64,000 nucleotides of DNA from Spirodela intermedia (taxonomy: Eukaryota > Streptophyta > Magnoliopsida > Alismatales > Araceae). Numbering within the stretch: position 1 is the first letter of the stretch; each line of letters opens with the position of its first letter. The position numbers and the translations under genes were made by a program. The DNA is taken from NCBI GenBank assembly GCA_902729315.2, contig LR746279.1:3311001-3375000 (forward strand), read 5' to 3'. Of this stretch, positions 10,984-22,761 are shown piece by piece. The notes under the pieces were generated by a model, which worked only from the letters and a program-made list of their open reading frames with translations, was not told the DNA's origin and made no database searches.

Positions 10984-11972
10984 TCACTCAGAGACGACAA
11001 AACCGAGGAACATAACCCCAGAAGTGAAGAAACTACACTTCTTAGGATGGGCATAAAGCTTCTCCTGTCGAAGTGCCTCAAACACTTGTCGTAAGTGCTG
11101 GAGGTGGGAGTCTCGGGTACCATTGTAGACCAAGATGTCGTCGAAGTATACTACGACGAACTTGCCAATGAACGGGCGTAAAACCTCGTCATTAGCCTCT
11201 AGAACGTATTGGGCGCGTTGGAGAGGCCAAATGGCATGACCTTCCACTCGTACATGCCCTCCTTGATCTTGAAGGCAGTCTTCCACTTGTCCCCTAGGCA
11301 TATCTTGACCTGATGATAACCACTACGTACATCTATCTTTGAAAAGATAGTGGCTCCTATCATCATGTCAAATAAGTCCTGTAATCGTGGGATCAGAAAA
11401 CGGTATTTAACCGTTATGCTATTGATCGTGCGACTGTCGCAGCACATGCGCCAAGTGCCATTCTTCTTCGGCGCTAGTAATGTAGGCACGGCGCAAGGAC
11501 TAAGGCTTGGCTGGATGAGTCCCTTGTCCAAAAACTCTTGTACCTGTCGGCTAAGCTCCTCGTACTTGGCTGGCTCCATGCGATAGTGCAGCAGGTTCGA
11601 GAGTGATACTTTGGGAACCAAGTCAATAGCATGCTGAATGTGCCTCAATGGAGGCAGCTCTCTAGGAAGCTCCTCTAAGAGTACATCGATGTACTCCAAT
11701 AACATACCCTTGACTTCTGGAGAAGACGAGGTAAGGGTCGTGTCATCTCGCGTATCCAAAGTGAGAGCAAAGCACGTTGGGGATCCATCTATGTCCGACG
11801 TGATCTCATGCTGAAAGGCAGGTCCCTTCATCACGATTAACCCAATACGTGACTTAAGGTCACACTTTGGCGCGGGCTTGTTGGTATGTGGATACCAAAC
11901 AAGTCGGTGATCTCGATACATGAAAGAGCAAGTGTTTGCTCTTCCCATGAGTTGGACGTCATAGTCAAACAA
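10984..11972 (-). pseudogene. Gypsy reverse transcriptase (decayed)
   Basis: The order of RT motifs is clear: the YRMEPAKYEEL entry, VPTLLAPKKNGTWRMC, SKIDVRSGYHQVKI, AFKIKEGMYEWKVMPFGLSNAP, and the catalytic block VVVYFDDILVY (YxDD). A stop in the codon after NAPNTF and a 1-bp loss shortly after it (near 11185) move the YFDD block into another frame. The upstream part is in the same frame as the protease. Confidence 0.93.
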
Positions 11973-12260
11973 CTAGGACCGTCCAAGTATGATGCTGCTG
12001 ATTTTCATCAGAAGGACATCACACAAGATGTGCTCATCATAGGTGCTCACCCTAAGTGACACTTGGCACTATCGACGAACGGGTAGGGTGGTGGCGTCTA
12101 TCCACGATACGTCGTAAGGGGCTAGATGGCTGATAGTACTCAGCCCTGCCCTCTGCAAGACCTGGTCTGACACGTCATTGACGCAACTACCGCTGTCCAT
12201 GATCCCTTGCACGCATGTCTGTTGATCTTCACATAGGTGTAGAAGATTGACGTGCAAAGA
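11973..12260 (-). pseudogene. Gypsy aspartic protease (decayed)
   Basis: The minus strand reads CVQGIMDSGSCVNDVS, matching the active-site region of gypsy proteases (D-[ST]-G/D-G-G followed by a hydrophobic flap region). It continues through TYDEHILCDVLLM and ILGRS to FDYDVQLMGRA. Two in-frame stops (after LPVRR and after ILGRS) break it before the RT. It would cleave Gag-Pol in an active element. Confidence 0.8.
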
Positions 12261-12373
12261 AAATCATTTGTCGTAGGCGAAGAAGTGGACATAGTCGTCC
12301 TCGGTGCCGGGGTGATCTCTCTAGCTGCCGTGGTGTCTGGCTGTAGTGTAGGAACCGTATCTCGAGATGGACG

Positions 12374-13969
12374 CTAGACAACGATGTTGACCAGCCCCCT
12401 CGATGAAGTGCTCGTCAATGCAGCAGCGAGAGAGGCAGCCTCGACTGCTGATACGGTGGCTGGCCAGATCTGGATGTAGCCAATCAAATCAAAAGTGTCA
12501 TCACACTCAGCTAAACCCTCGTCAGCAATGTAGACATCATTGCCTACAAAGACGTCATCCTCATGTGAACCGCTACCTAATTCTTCGATCTCTATGAGGA
12601 GATTCAAAGATGGGCATTGGCTCATTCGGTGCCACTTACCCTTACACTTGAAACAAGTGATATGGGCTTGGGACGCGGTAGTGGCACGGTCGATTGTGTC
12701 GGCTGGTGGCGGATGTGGGGGTGGTGCAGACCCTACTGATGTCACCAGTGTAGTCCGTCCGTTCCCTACGCTAGTACGCGTCGGTGCTATCGTCGGTGTC
12801 TGTGTAGATCGCGTGGACACGATCTTCGTGGTGATCGGAGGTGGGGTGAACTGTGTGTCCTCGGCGGGTCGCTTCATATGCTCTACTATGCGGTAGGCCT
12901 CGTCTACTTCAGACGGGTTGCTTTTCAGCACCTCGTTCCAAAGCCGCAAACTAAGTCCGTGGGTGAAAATACCCAAAATCACACGTGAGTCCTCGACAAA
13001 GCAACAGCTCATGCGGCACTCCTCAAAAGCCTGAATGTAGTCTCGAACGGGCATCTTGCCCTGTCGGAGGTCTAACCAACTAAGGAACATCATCGACTCG
13101 TACTGTTGAGGGACATATTTGTTCCTCAAGCGTGATGCCATATCAACCCATGATGTGATGAGCTGCCCTCGTCGGTGTGCCGCGTAGCTCTCGTTTTCTC
13201 AAAAGATCTTGGCCTATCCGCCAAGTCTCATCTCCGCATACTCCACACATAAATCATCATCTATGTGGTACCACCGGAAATAGGAGTTCATACTAAACTC
13301 CCAATCTATGAAGTCCTTTGGCTCACGGGAGCCATCAAAGACTGCCACATCGGCACGCACACTTTTCAGTATGTGGGCCCTGTGATCCTCACGTTGCCTG
13401 TCCCGATCATCCAATCGATCAGCCCCATGGTCACCACCAAAGTCATAGTGGGGAGGACTCGGATAACGCCCTTGATGGTAGTATCGATCTTGGTGGGTGT
13501 CCTAGGGTGCTTGGTGAAAGTCCGGAGCATGTTGGTAGTTGTGGTATGAATCATCGTGATTTCGTGGCTGATGCTCTGCTCGCCGATCGAGCTCCTCTCG
13601 TCGAAAAGGATCAGCTCTGTAACCCGGAAGGTCTCTCTTGTCATGTCCCTGGTCGCGTCCGTGGGGTCGATAGTCCTCGTAGTGAGGTCAGGGTGGTGGT
13701 GGTGGCGTACATGGGGGATCGTCCCTACAAGCCGGGTAGACCGGCTTGCGGCGATCATAAGTATCCTGTGGCCAACGACCGCCCAATCGATTGTGGCCAT
13801 CGTCGTGACGAGGTGCGTCGTGGCGACGAAGATTCCCTCGACGATGATCGTGATCGAGGTACTGGTGATCATATGGATCACTATAGGGGCTCACAGGCCA
13901 GCGGGGCTCACGATGCTCCTGATATGCCTGTGTAAGAGGCAGTGTGGTAAGTGGTGCGACCGGATACAC
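12374..13969 (-). pseudogene. Gypsy Gag (nucleocapsid/capsid), with four stops
   Basis: One continuous minus-strand frame of about 530 codons can be followed from about 13969 to 12374. It has an Arg/His/Tyr-rich N-terminus, the capsid region with FDGSREPKDFIDWEFSM and SWLDLRQGKMPVRDYIQAFEE, and a zinc knuckle, CFKCKGKWHRMSQC (C-x2-C-x4-H-x4-C). Four in-frame stops lie at about 13688-13690, 13502-13504, 13214-13216 and 13199-13201. Each is one C-to-T or G-to-A change away from a sense codon, as expected for decay of methylated cytosines. The reading frame itself is otherwise intact. Confidence 0.9.
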
Positions 13970-14525
13970 GACTGGCGGTGGGCCATGAGCTGCAGCTACA
14001 AAGGTAGCTCGCTCCAGACGCTCAATAGCCTAGGTCATGCTATACATGACATCATCTAGGAGGGAGCGTGCTCCATCCCTCGAAGGGTACTGGGGTGAAG
14101 GTTGCTGGCGGCCACCTCTGCCACGACCCCTAGTACTCTTCGATGGATAGTAGGGTGCGGATTCCTTCCCAGCTCAGTGGCTCGTAGCCGCGGGCAGCTG
14201 GGGCCACCCTGATGCCTCTCCAACTGACATAGGGCTCGAAGTCTCCCAGGGTTGGGAGGGGTCTGGTACCAAATCTGTCTGTCTTGACAGAGATGGTGGA
14301 CTCGTGTCCACTCTAGCTACTTGGAGAGTGGCAGGATCTGAGGCCTCGGGCGAGTGCTGTGACGATGGTGAACCTCCTCAAGCTCTAGCTGAGCGTGTTT
14401 CTACTATGACTGGGTCCTATGGGTGCCTAGATGCCAATACAATCCTATATGAATGAATGGTCTACTAGTGGTATGGAAGCTCGGTGAGCGTCCTTAGGGA
14501 ACCGAGGTTAGGTGGTAGCCCAACT

Positions 14526-14539
14526 TGGTTCTGATACCA
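14526..14539 (-). other. Primer-binding site of the gypsy element
   Basis: On the minus strand, three bases inside the 5' LTR boundary, the sequence reads TGGTATCAGAACCA. This is close to the standard plant site complementary to the 3' end of initiator methionine tRNA (TGGTATCAGAGCC). It fixes the element's orientation. Confidence 0.88.
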
Positions 14540-14542
14540 ATT

Positions 14543-16639
14543 TGATGTAGGATGGGGCGAGATCCTTGTACCTAATCAATGAAACTCAAGACCCGGGATG
14601 GGGTAGTCGGACCGATCCGATTAGAATGTATTGACCCTAGACTCTAGGTCTGACCACGTAACCTAAGTACAGGCAGGCGTACCAATATGAATGATCAACC
14701 TAAGACAACCCGGGGAAACACTCAACGATGGTAAGTGTGAGGCCCTCTCGGTCCACGTTCGAATAGACGGCAGAACAGTCGTCGTGAAGTAGCCTAGGGC
14801 TGCAGCTCACGAATGGTGACGAGTCTAGCGCAGCGTCGGAAGTCACGATCTGATAACCCGTCCTATCCTGTCTACGTTCTCTTGATGGCGGTGGAAACGA
14901 GCTGAGAAAACCCTTCGAAAGATAATTAAACTTAAGAGGAAGGGGTACGGAGCTAACCTTCAGGCTGCGTAGCCCGGCAGGTCATGACAGAGCGGAGACT
15001 CAACATAAGTAGAGACGTCTCGTGAAGAGCGATGCTCAGCATCGATGGTCAGTCCTGGTCGAGAGTCGCTGTAGTCGTCGTCATAAGACGTGGCACGGTC
15101 GGATCGGGAGTAGGTCCACTGGTGGGCCGAAGGGCACGATAGTGGACGCGTGCAGCAAGCTGCGTGGCATGTCTCAGGGCATGCGGGCGGCAGCGCCTGG
15201 TGGGCGCGCAGGGTGCACGCAGCGCCAGCGCTTTGGCGGGAATGCCGAGCGTCAGCGGTGCTTCGGCGGGAATGCCGAGCGTCAGCGGCGCTTCGGCGGC
15301 AGTGCCGAGCGTGGAAGGCACTTTGGCGGGAGTGCCGAGCGTTGACGGCGCTTCGGCGGGAATGCCGAGCGTCGGCGGATGGGCGGAAACCCAACTGTCG
15401 CCAGAAGGATCGGCCTTCTCTGGCGGCGCCGAGAAGTGGAGCAGAGGACGGAGGTGATTCGGCCGACGATACCAGGGAGGGTTGAGCCCTCCTGGTCTTG
15501 GCGGTGCTGGAAACGGCGCGACTGCGGCGGATCGTTGGGAAACTCTGGCGGGGGCCTGTGAGGAGCTTGGACTGGATCTGGCTCATCGGCACGGCAGCAG
15601 GGTCTCTCTCGACGTCGGCGGCAGGTAGGCGTTCGTCGGCAAACAGTCAGCGACTGGGCAGAGCGGCGAATGGCAACTCCGGCGAGTTTATGGTGGAGTT
15701 CCGAAGGAATAGGTGACAGTCTAACTAGGAGTTGAGAGACTCCGGCGGAGTGCTCGGCGACGGCTCGTAGGGAGGCGAAGTGACCCCCTTTCGTCACGAT
15801 GGCGTGACGGGGTTCCAGCTGAGGCAGCAGCGGCTGCAGCAGCAACTACGACCGTTTCGTCCGGTGATGGCGGTGATCTCACGGGAGGCAATGAAGATGT
15901 CCAGCGGCGGCAGTGGTCTCAGGCAGCGGTGGGACTTCTCCAGCAGCAGCGTCATGATGAACGAAGTCCTCAGGGTATTGACGGCCTTCCTCTCCCTCCT
16001 TCCCTTCCTATCCTAGGTTACGAAGAAGGTATCTCACAAACGATAATTGCTCACAAAATTCGGCGCTCCCTTGAGGGGGGGTCCTACCTCCCCTTATATG
16101 GGGCCCACAAGTGGGCTAAGGGCAGGTGGGCCCACTTGAGGCCCTCAAGCCCATAAGCCACAAAAAGGCTACAAAAGGAGCTTATTGGGCCTCTAAAAGA
16201 GAGACCCAATAAGCTCCCCTAAAAGGAGAAAGAGGAGGGCCCTCGTATGGTGCTTAAGTGGGCCTCAAATGAAGACCCAAATAAGCCCCAAAAGAAGCCC
16301 AAAAGGAAAGAAGCATAGGTCCCCCCCCTTAGGGTTTTAATTGGGCCTCAAAAGAGAGACCCAATAAAACCCTAAAGAAAGGGAGACACAAACAACAACA
16401 CACACATAGAATTGGGCCCGCTAACACACAAATGCGAGGCCCAGCAAGTCAATGTGAAAATACAAAGAAAGATAAGGGTGAACTCGAGCTCGTCGTCATC
16501 ACGGAGGTGGAATGTCGTCGTCCCGAAGGGCTAGGCTGTGTAGCGAAAGCTAGGCTCCTTTGTCTTCACACTTCAATCGGGCTGAACTCGGACTGTCAGT
16601 GTCTCTTGAGCTGATGGAGACGGGTTCCACTCGCCATCA
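14543..16639 (-). repeat. 5' LTR of the gypsy element
   Basis: 2097 bp, starting TGATGTAGGATGG and ending CGCCATCA on the plus strand. It pairs with 7271-9307. It should hold the element's promoter, though I could not place a confident TATA box. Reading frames inside it (for example 15282-15845 minus) come from the GC-rich repeat and are not genes. Confidence 0.93.
15222..15384 (-). repeat. 30-bp minisatellite inside the 5' LTR
   Basis: About five tandem copies of the unit with core GCGGGAATGCCGAGCGTC, against about three in the other LTR. The repeat has gained or lost whole units since, or during, insertion. Confidence 0.8.
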
Positions 16640-16644
16640 GTCAG

Positions 16645-17100
16645 CATCTAGATTTATATCTGGATTTAACACCGAAGTAAATCTTTATTACTAGTTAGCA
16701 TTATTAACTTTTATGTTCGTCAAAATTAAACTTCATTGTAGATTTTTGTCCAGCCATCAACCCATACAAAATCTCGGAGAATCGAAGAATCAACATAGGA
16801 AAGAAATCAAACTATTTATGCATAGAAATTGATAATAGAAGTGGATTACCAATTAGGTATATTAACGAGGCCTTATAAATTGAATCTCTTTTTCATTAAA
16901 AAATGATGAATAATATTTGAGATATTCGGAAATTAAAGTACTAGCCATTCCCTTTGTCTAAATATTGCACATGAACCTAAATATTTCCCTGTAGTAACAT
17001 TTATAAGAAAATACCCTTCTTGTGGAAGGGAGACAATAGGGTTGTTTCAACCGTCTATTGGCTGTGAACATAGCTTTTTACAAACAGGCAAAGCATTACA
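16645..17100. other. Right flank of the gypsy insertion, no gene seen
   Basis: AT-rich DNA that continues the sequence interrupted at 7270. I find no convincing frame and no clear match to other parts of the window. Confidence 0.4.
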
Positions 17101-18391
17101 TTTCCCTGCTTCTTACTTCGGTTTCATATAGTCATTAGAATATAGATTTATTTATCAGAGGCATAGTATCTTGGAAACAGGTACAATGATTCTGATTTCT
17201 GCTTTGTTGTCTAACTATATTATCACTATTTTCATTACCAGATCTGATTCCTAAATCAGCGTACAAGGCAGGTTAGTTGAAAATTTAATATATAATATTT
17301 ATTTAATCATTATTAAAAATCATCTAAACACATGTAAAGCGATTCATCATGTTTTTCAGAAAAAATTTCAACACATTTTATAACTTATGTTTTTTTAAAC
17401 GTGTTAAGCATCAAAGATACAATGTTGTTTAGTTAAAAAAGATTTCCTTGCATAATCGGTGAAAATATTGTTGGAACAATGCATCACGCAGTTAAGGTAA
17501 TTAAAAATTAGCTCGTATACAAATGAACATATGAAAACAGTTTAGCTTATACATGTGTATAATCACACTCAAGATTTCAGTTTTATGAACTCCATTGTAG
17601 AAGTAACGATGCATGCTATTTCATTGTCTAAAATGCATATTATTGTTGTATTTACACTGTATCGCCCAGTTTCATTTGAACTCATATTAAATGCAAAGTT
17701 CCATTAAAGCACGCAGGCAGTAGCCTGCCATTTAGTTTAATCTTCTTTACTTGTAATATACCACGATGTGCGGAGGTGCTATATAAACCTTTATGATCAT
17801 CAAGAAAGGGACGAAGTACAAGGTTAATACTACATGGACTGCATTATTGATACGACCTTACTCTATACTGTTCCCAGACTAAATGACAATCTAGGGGTCA
17901 AGCTCTGTCTGGAGACGAATGTCAGAAAGACGGAAATTTATCACCAAAAAAATTTGCGGTGGACTATGGACTTTCACATGAAAATCGGGGTGAAATTATT
18001 TTGGCTGCCTCTCTTTGTTCGATCTCCAACACAGATGCTTTACATAATCATGTTCTGTTTGATGATGGAGTCTAAACAGCAGAGATATGATAATGGAAGA
18101 TAAACACTGATTATCACATGGTAACCACAGATTAATTAGAATGTAAGAAAGGGAGAACTGGATGACAAATGTATAATTTTCAAATCCACGGACGAGTTTG
18201 ACGCTAAAGTCAGCACGGAGGCCCATCAAAGACAAACTTAATATTACAAGTAGCTCATTTATTGCAGAAGAAAAGAGCCCTGAAATATGGTAATATTTTT
18301 TTAAAGACGAAAAAGCGGCAGAAGTTCTCTTTCGTATATCGTTTGTTCTCAGGTCAACCTCCGGGTAGTGGTTGGTAAGCAGTAGCTATCG
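17101..18391 (+). repeat. Duplicated unit, copy 2 (first part)
   Basis: It aligns with 39400-40310 (copy 3), for instance GTATTATTGATACGACCTT... against GCATTATTGATACGACCTT at about 17845. In reverse orientation it aligns with 51160-51620 (copy 4). The start also matches 54730-54830 of copy 5 (CAGAGGCATAG..TCTTGGAAAC). Small frames in this stretch are not kept between copies. Confidence 0.6.
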
Positions 18392-18591
18392 TCACCCACA
18401 CTTCTCGTCATCACTCTCCTCACAGATTTGGCCGTAGAGGACGGTTCGACGCAATCCCTTGACGGAGTATATCCCCTCACCAATATCGGCTGAGTGGGTA
18501 AACCGCAAAAAATCACCAATCTTCACTAAATGGACGGTCTTCTTCTGTTGGGACATGCCATCTAGATGTTTGAACGAAGAGTTTTGTAATA
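18392..18591 (-). CDS. Q block, copy 2: possible small-protein exon
   Basis: Minus-strand exon-like block. A pyrimidine-rich tract ending in TTTTTCTTCCAG (splice-acceptor-like) stands before 18591, and the frame runs to TGA at 18392-18394. It contains SFKHLDGMSQQKKTVHLVK, FLRFTHSADIGEG and a charged end, GQICEESDDEKCG. Copies at 6.2, 40.4 and 50.8 kb all keep the acceptor-like tract and the H/Q-Q-K-K-T-V-H core. At 50.8 kb it lies downstream of a type B peptide exon on the same strand, so it may be the second exon of such a gene. Here no first exon is visible upstream, so this copy may be orphaned. I do not recognise a family. Confidence 0.3.
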
Positions 18592-18960
18592 CTGGAAGAA
18601 AAACACTAGAGAGTAACCTGGAAGACGATTTCCTCACGCTTCTTCCCTCGGCCATAATCAAGCATTAGGAAGGTATTTACTGTTCAGAAAGATCAAAAGT
18701 CAAAACTTTCTTGATCGGTCTATTGGGGTTAACAAGTTGGATTAATTTAAGAGTATATTAGTAGGGAACCTTAGGCACGCGGAAGAAGACTGACCCAGAG
18801 TTTTTCCTTTATTCATATTGAAAGTTTTCTTCTTTCAGCGATCACCATGGTCAATTCACGTGCTCTGACTTCCTCGTTCACACAGATTGCCATCGTCCAC
18901 CAAACGTTTCATCGCCAACTGCGTGTGAATCCGAAGAACGGAAGGTTGATAGAACATTTG
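18592..18960. other. Intergenic region between Q block 2 and peptide gene B1
   Basis: It contains the presumed promoter of B1. The part from about 18730 aligns in reverse with 50080-50330 in copy 4, including the stretch around CACCATGGT..A.TC.CGTGCTCTGACTTCCTCGTT. The B3-like exon present in copy 4 has no equivalent here. Confidence 0.5.
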
Positions 18961-18967
18961 TTCTCGG

Positions 18968-18977
18968 GAATATATAA
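18968..18977 (+). promoter_or_regulatory. TATA box of peptide gene B1
   Basis: GGAATATATAACTCG lies about 115 bases before the B1 ATG. The same element, reading CTATATAACTCATTCTC on the other strand, stands at 50056-50067 upstream of B2, and the flanking 60 bases are alike. Conservation of a TATA box between the two copies supports it. Confidence 0.6.
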
Positions 18978-19086
18978 CTCGTTCTCTAATCGCCAGGTCC
19001 TTCGATTGCATGAAACGTAACGTAGTGAGAAGAGGCGATCGTTCTTCGCGAGGTTACCCATCTGGAAAAGAAGACGTGCATAGCTT

Positions 19087-19356
19087 ATGGCGGGAGGGAT
19101 AATACCGGGAAGAACGGCGCCTTCCCTGGCGGCAGTTCTCCTCTTGCTTCTCTTCCTGGTCTCCACGTCGACCGCTCGGTCCCCGACGGTATTCAAGGAA
19201 TATATCTCAGCCTTCACTGCTACACTTGATGAAGAAGGGTTCAATCTTCCTTCGGCACCTAGAAGCTCGCACTCACCTGCTCCTCCGGCACATAGAAACT
19301 CGCACCCACCTGCTCCTCCAATACCTGAGATAAGAGGTCTCCAATCACGCCGGTGA
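19087..19356 (+). CDS. Small predicted secreted peptide, type B (B1)
   Basis: Intact 89-residue frame starting ATG at 19087. It has an N-terminal signal peptide (MAGGIIPGR, then AAVLLLLLFLVSTSTA), with predicted cleavage near STSTA-RS. A spacer with VFKEY..AFTATLDEEGF follows, then two Pro/Ser/His repeats, PRSSHSPAPP and HRNSHPPAPPIPE, and a short basic end. A second copy (49760-49948, minus) keeps the start MAG.I.PGR, a VTKES.PVFRAS.EDEG spacer and one RDSHPPAAPI motif. A broken third copy (50506-50942) keeps the signal peptide and VTKEP.PVFSASLDEEGF. The SHP[PA]APP motif also ends peptide A1. The layout is that of plant secreted peptide precursors whose active part is near the C-terminus. 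No known family is assigned and the function is unknown. Confidence 0.6.
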   Translation: MAGGIIPGRTAPSLAAVLLLLLFLVSTSTARSPTVFKEYISAFTATLDEEGFNLPSAPRSSHSPAPPAHRNSHPPAPPIPEIRGLQSRR

Positions 19357-19800
19357 ATGTTGTACTGTTATCTCCCCTTTTTATAGTGCGATTTCCAACA
19401 TTCGGAGAGAGATCTGATGGCAAGATCCGTGTGGGCTGTGTTTATATTTCCAAGAGAGAGAATATTTTGACGACATGTACTTGATGTTCTTGAAGAAGTC
19501 TAATAATTACTACGATCTGGAATCTTGTGAGATTTCTTCTCAATCTTTGACCTGTTCTTCCCTTCGTTGACGTTGAAGAATCGGTTAACAACTACCCTTC
19601 GAGCCACTTTTAGAATATTAGACTCTTTCGGGAACATCACGCAAAAGAGTCTTGACGATGGTTCCGACTTCCGGATAGTTAAACGTGGCCGCCGTGTTGG
19701 GGGCTGTCTTGCCCCTTTTCCGGATCGGCAATGATGGCTCGCCCACTTCCAGTCAACAAAACAATTAAAACTGCGGTCACTACACATACTCCAGGACACC
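19357..19800 (+). repeat. 3' flank of B1 (unit copy 2)
   Basis: The segment near 19420, GGCAAGATCCGTGTGGGCT, recurs in reverse at 49733-49751 just after B2, so it is probably shared 3' untranslated sequence. No gene is seen beyond it. Confidence 0.5.
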
Positions 19801-22761
19801 AAAACCATTTATGATAATGAAGAAGGTATTTCTATTATTATCATATTTACTGTCTAATTAAAAAAAAAGATTAGCAGCTAACCCCAAGTGGTGACTTTCT
19901 TTCACACGAGTGAGATTGAAGACATCAGCTCCTAGAATATTAAACGAGCGAAGTAGTTTGATCTATTTCTCTATCTTATGTGTATTTCTTATCATGAAAC
20001 TACTTTTTAATTAATGATCCACAATCTAGTCAAAAACTAGTCAAAGTAATAAAAAACCTTTTGGCAGTTAGACCAAACAATCTTTGACCCATCAAATCTT
20101 TGAGAGCTTTGAATTCCAATGATAAGTTTCAGGATTCTCTAAACAGCCCATCATAAGAGATTTTAAATATCACCTCAATAACATATCAGATCCTACTATT
20201 CCTAATCAAATAACTTATCAAAGTTCTATTATAATAGCAACCTTACAAAAAACGTCGTGTATCATTTAAGCATCCTCATAATTAAAGATGCTCATCTTCT
20301 TAGCATAAAAAACAGTTTGTTGTAAGTCCTGTATCAATATTTCGATGTGAAGGCATTGTAAAGAGTACTGGTAGAAAAGAGGAAAAGAGAAGCTACTACC
20401 TTTGGTGCTCACTGTGGGAGATTGACCTATGAAATTTATCCTGCAAAGGGCTTTGCTAATTCTATGAATCTCAAGTATGGAATTCTCAAGGAGAATAATG
20501 GAAGTTGAGCAAGAACCCTAGATAAATAAACATAGGCAAGGGAAGGTGAACCCACTGTAAAGCTAAGCATTTATTTCATTATCATAATTAGTGTGTCAAC
20601 ACACTGTTCACCAAAGATGGGGTTCATGGTGACCAAAGCCGTACTATGTCAACCAAAGTCAAGCTATGTCAACAAAGATGGATTTATGAGACAATTGTTT
20701 TCATGATGACAAAATATATAAGAGTAATTTGGTAAAATCATAATAGTAGAATTATATATTTTGATGATCTAGATTGTTGGTAGTTGATAAATGTCTCAAA
20801 TTTGAGAGAAATTCACTCAATGGTAAAATGATCAATAATCATTTTTGAGATCAATAAAATGATTTTGTGTGTTAGATTGTGTCTTGGTATAAGCATGTAT
20901 GTATCATAGGGTAGATAGCTGAAATAGGAACACGACAAAAAAAATGACACATCAAGATTTAGAGGTTTCTATGTATGTGAATTTTAAAAGATTAAGAAGC
21001 ATTTATGAAGTTACAATTTCAAGAGTGGATATGACCCAAAAATGAACCAGCATCTTGCCCTTGTTTGAAATGACATCTAAAATTAGAGGAAAGAATTAGA
21101 GAAAAATCAATTTACTCCCCATCCTGGTGCCATGATATCATCTAAAAATCTAAAAACCAAAGCCAAATTAAATGTGTTGACACAACATATACTTTGGCTA
21201 TGCACCTCATATAGGACTGTGGAAAATAATCTAATTTCTTCCAAAGTAGGAAGTTAATTAAAAAATCAATTAATCCCTCCCATTTGAATTATATCTAGAA
21301 TACATTTGATACAAGCAGGGACAACCCCTAAAAAGATCTAATGCCAGTCAAAACCTGATATCAAAATAAACTATCCTTATATGTTTGAATATGAAAAGAA
21401 AGTATAGGAAGGATGTCAACAAGACTGTATAGCAAACCAGCTAAAACTAAGTTAACTAAAAAGGCTGACATGTATACTACAATGTGGGTTTATATGAGTC
21501 AACCCAAAAAGCCTTTGACTGATCAAATATCTACAATTTGAATTTCGGTGGTCAAGCTTTTAGGCTATCGAAATCCCATCCACATGAGGCTTCGGAGCAA
21601 CCACAACATGTCAATTCAGTTCATTCATGCTATAATTTCACCTCCACTTGACACTACAACTGCAACCATGCCAAGGCTTCCTCAAGCATTTCACCTCCAC
21701 AAAATGAAGAAAGTCGATAAATTCAGCCTTATAATTGATTCTTTGTTGCTATTGTATCTATTTTTCCCTGTATGTGAACATATTATAAGGAGTACTTGTA
21801 ATAATGGAGAAATGGCAAGTTAATCCCTTAGTCCCTAGCATAATTTATTCTTTTGTTAATGATAAGGTTTAAAATTTTAAATAACCTCAAATTATTGGCT
21901 TCTAGAAATTCCTTTAATGAACTTAGATCAAATACTATATAATATACATTATAACTATGTGCACAAACTAGTAGTTTTTAATTGCCAAATCACAAAAATG
22001 TTGGTAGAATTTTGAGTGATCACATGCTGTCCAACACTAAAAACGATTCGTTCATTTTTATAATATTGATCTATGTTTACACACTAATTTAGCATTGAGC
22101 AAGGTTCATGATTAAGATGCCAACCAAATTCTGTACCTTAAAGGAATAAAATTTTGTATTGTACTTGCAAGACGTACATAATTCTAAATGGACGTTTATA
22201 GAATGGAGTAAATCTAGAACTGATTGAACTTAGGGAGTGAGAGTGAATCCATAATTTCATTTATTTCTGATTTGTATTGTACTCATTTTTCTCCTACTAT
22301 GATTTTATTTTCCAACAGTGCCACTACCTATGTGTAGCTTTAGACTCTTCAACATCTACATCTATTTGATTGACATATAAAATTCCCAATAATACCAAAA
22401 ATAGTCTTTGAATACTGAAAAAGGGTACTACGTTAGGCTTTTAGGTAACGATTGAAGTGGAAATAACATATGATCAGAGATCTCAATACAAATGAGGCAA
22501 GTATCATAGAATGTGAGTGTCTGAAAAAACCTTCAGTCTCATTCATCACAAAAGAACCATCATTTGGGTTATCTCTAAGTAACTCATAAGATATTACTTA
22601 AATTGTGATAAAAAAATAGCATCAATATAATCACAAATAGTTGCTGTACGCTTGTGCACTTGGAAGTAAACATAGCTCAACACCCATGTGCAAAGCTACT
22701 AACTTGATAGTTGGAAGCTTGCGAGTTGTCACTGTAGATTTAGAAACTAAAAATATAGGAC
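19801..22761. other. AT-rich intergenic DNA, no gene seen
   Basis: Reading frames are short. The longest, 21548-21823, has an unremarkable composition and no recognisable domain, and I do not consider it a gene. I recognise no repeat ends here. Confidence 0.5.

Larger units (their letters stand above)
7271..16639 (-). mobile_element. Full-length Ty3/gypsy chromovirus retrotransposon (inactive)
   Basis: Both ends are long terminal repeats beginning TGATG and ending CATCA on the plus strand. The element is flanked by perfect 5-bp target duplications, GTCAG at 7266-7270 and 16640-16644. On the minus strand the order is 5' LTR (14543-16639), primer-binding site, gag, protease, reverse transcriptase, RNase H, integrase with chromodomain, polypurine tract, 3' LTR (7271-9307). 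This domain order and the C-terminal chromodomain identify a Ty3/gypsy chromovirus. The coding region carries many stops, at least one frameshift and a deletion in integrase, so the element cannot move by itself. The LTRs differ at a modest number of sites by eye, so insertion is not very recent. Confidence 0.95.

Noticed and set aside
7961-15384. Tandem 30-bp repeats that could suggest a CRISPR array
   Set aside because: The units are directly adjacent with no unique spacers, they sit inside LTRs, and the DNA is plant nuclear.
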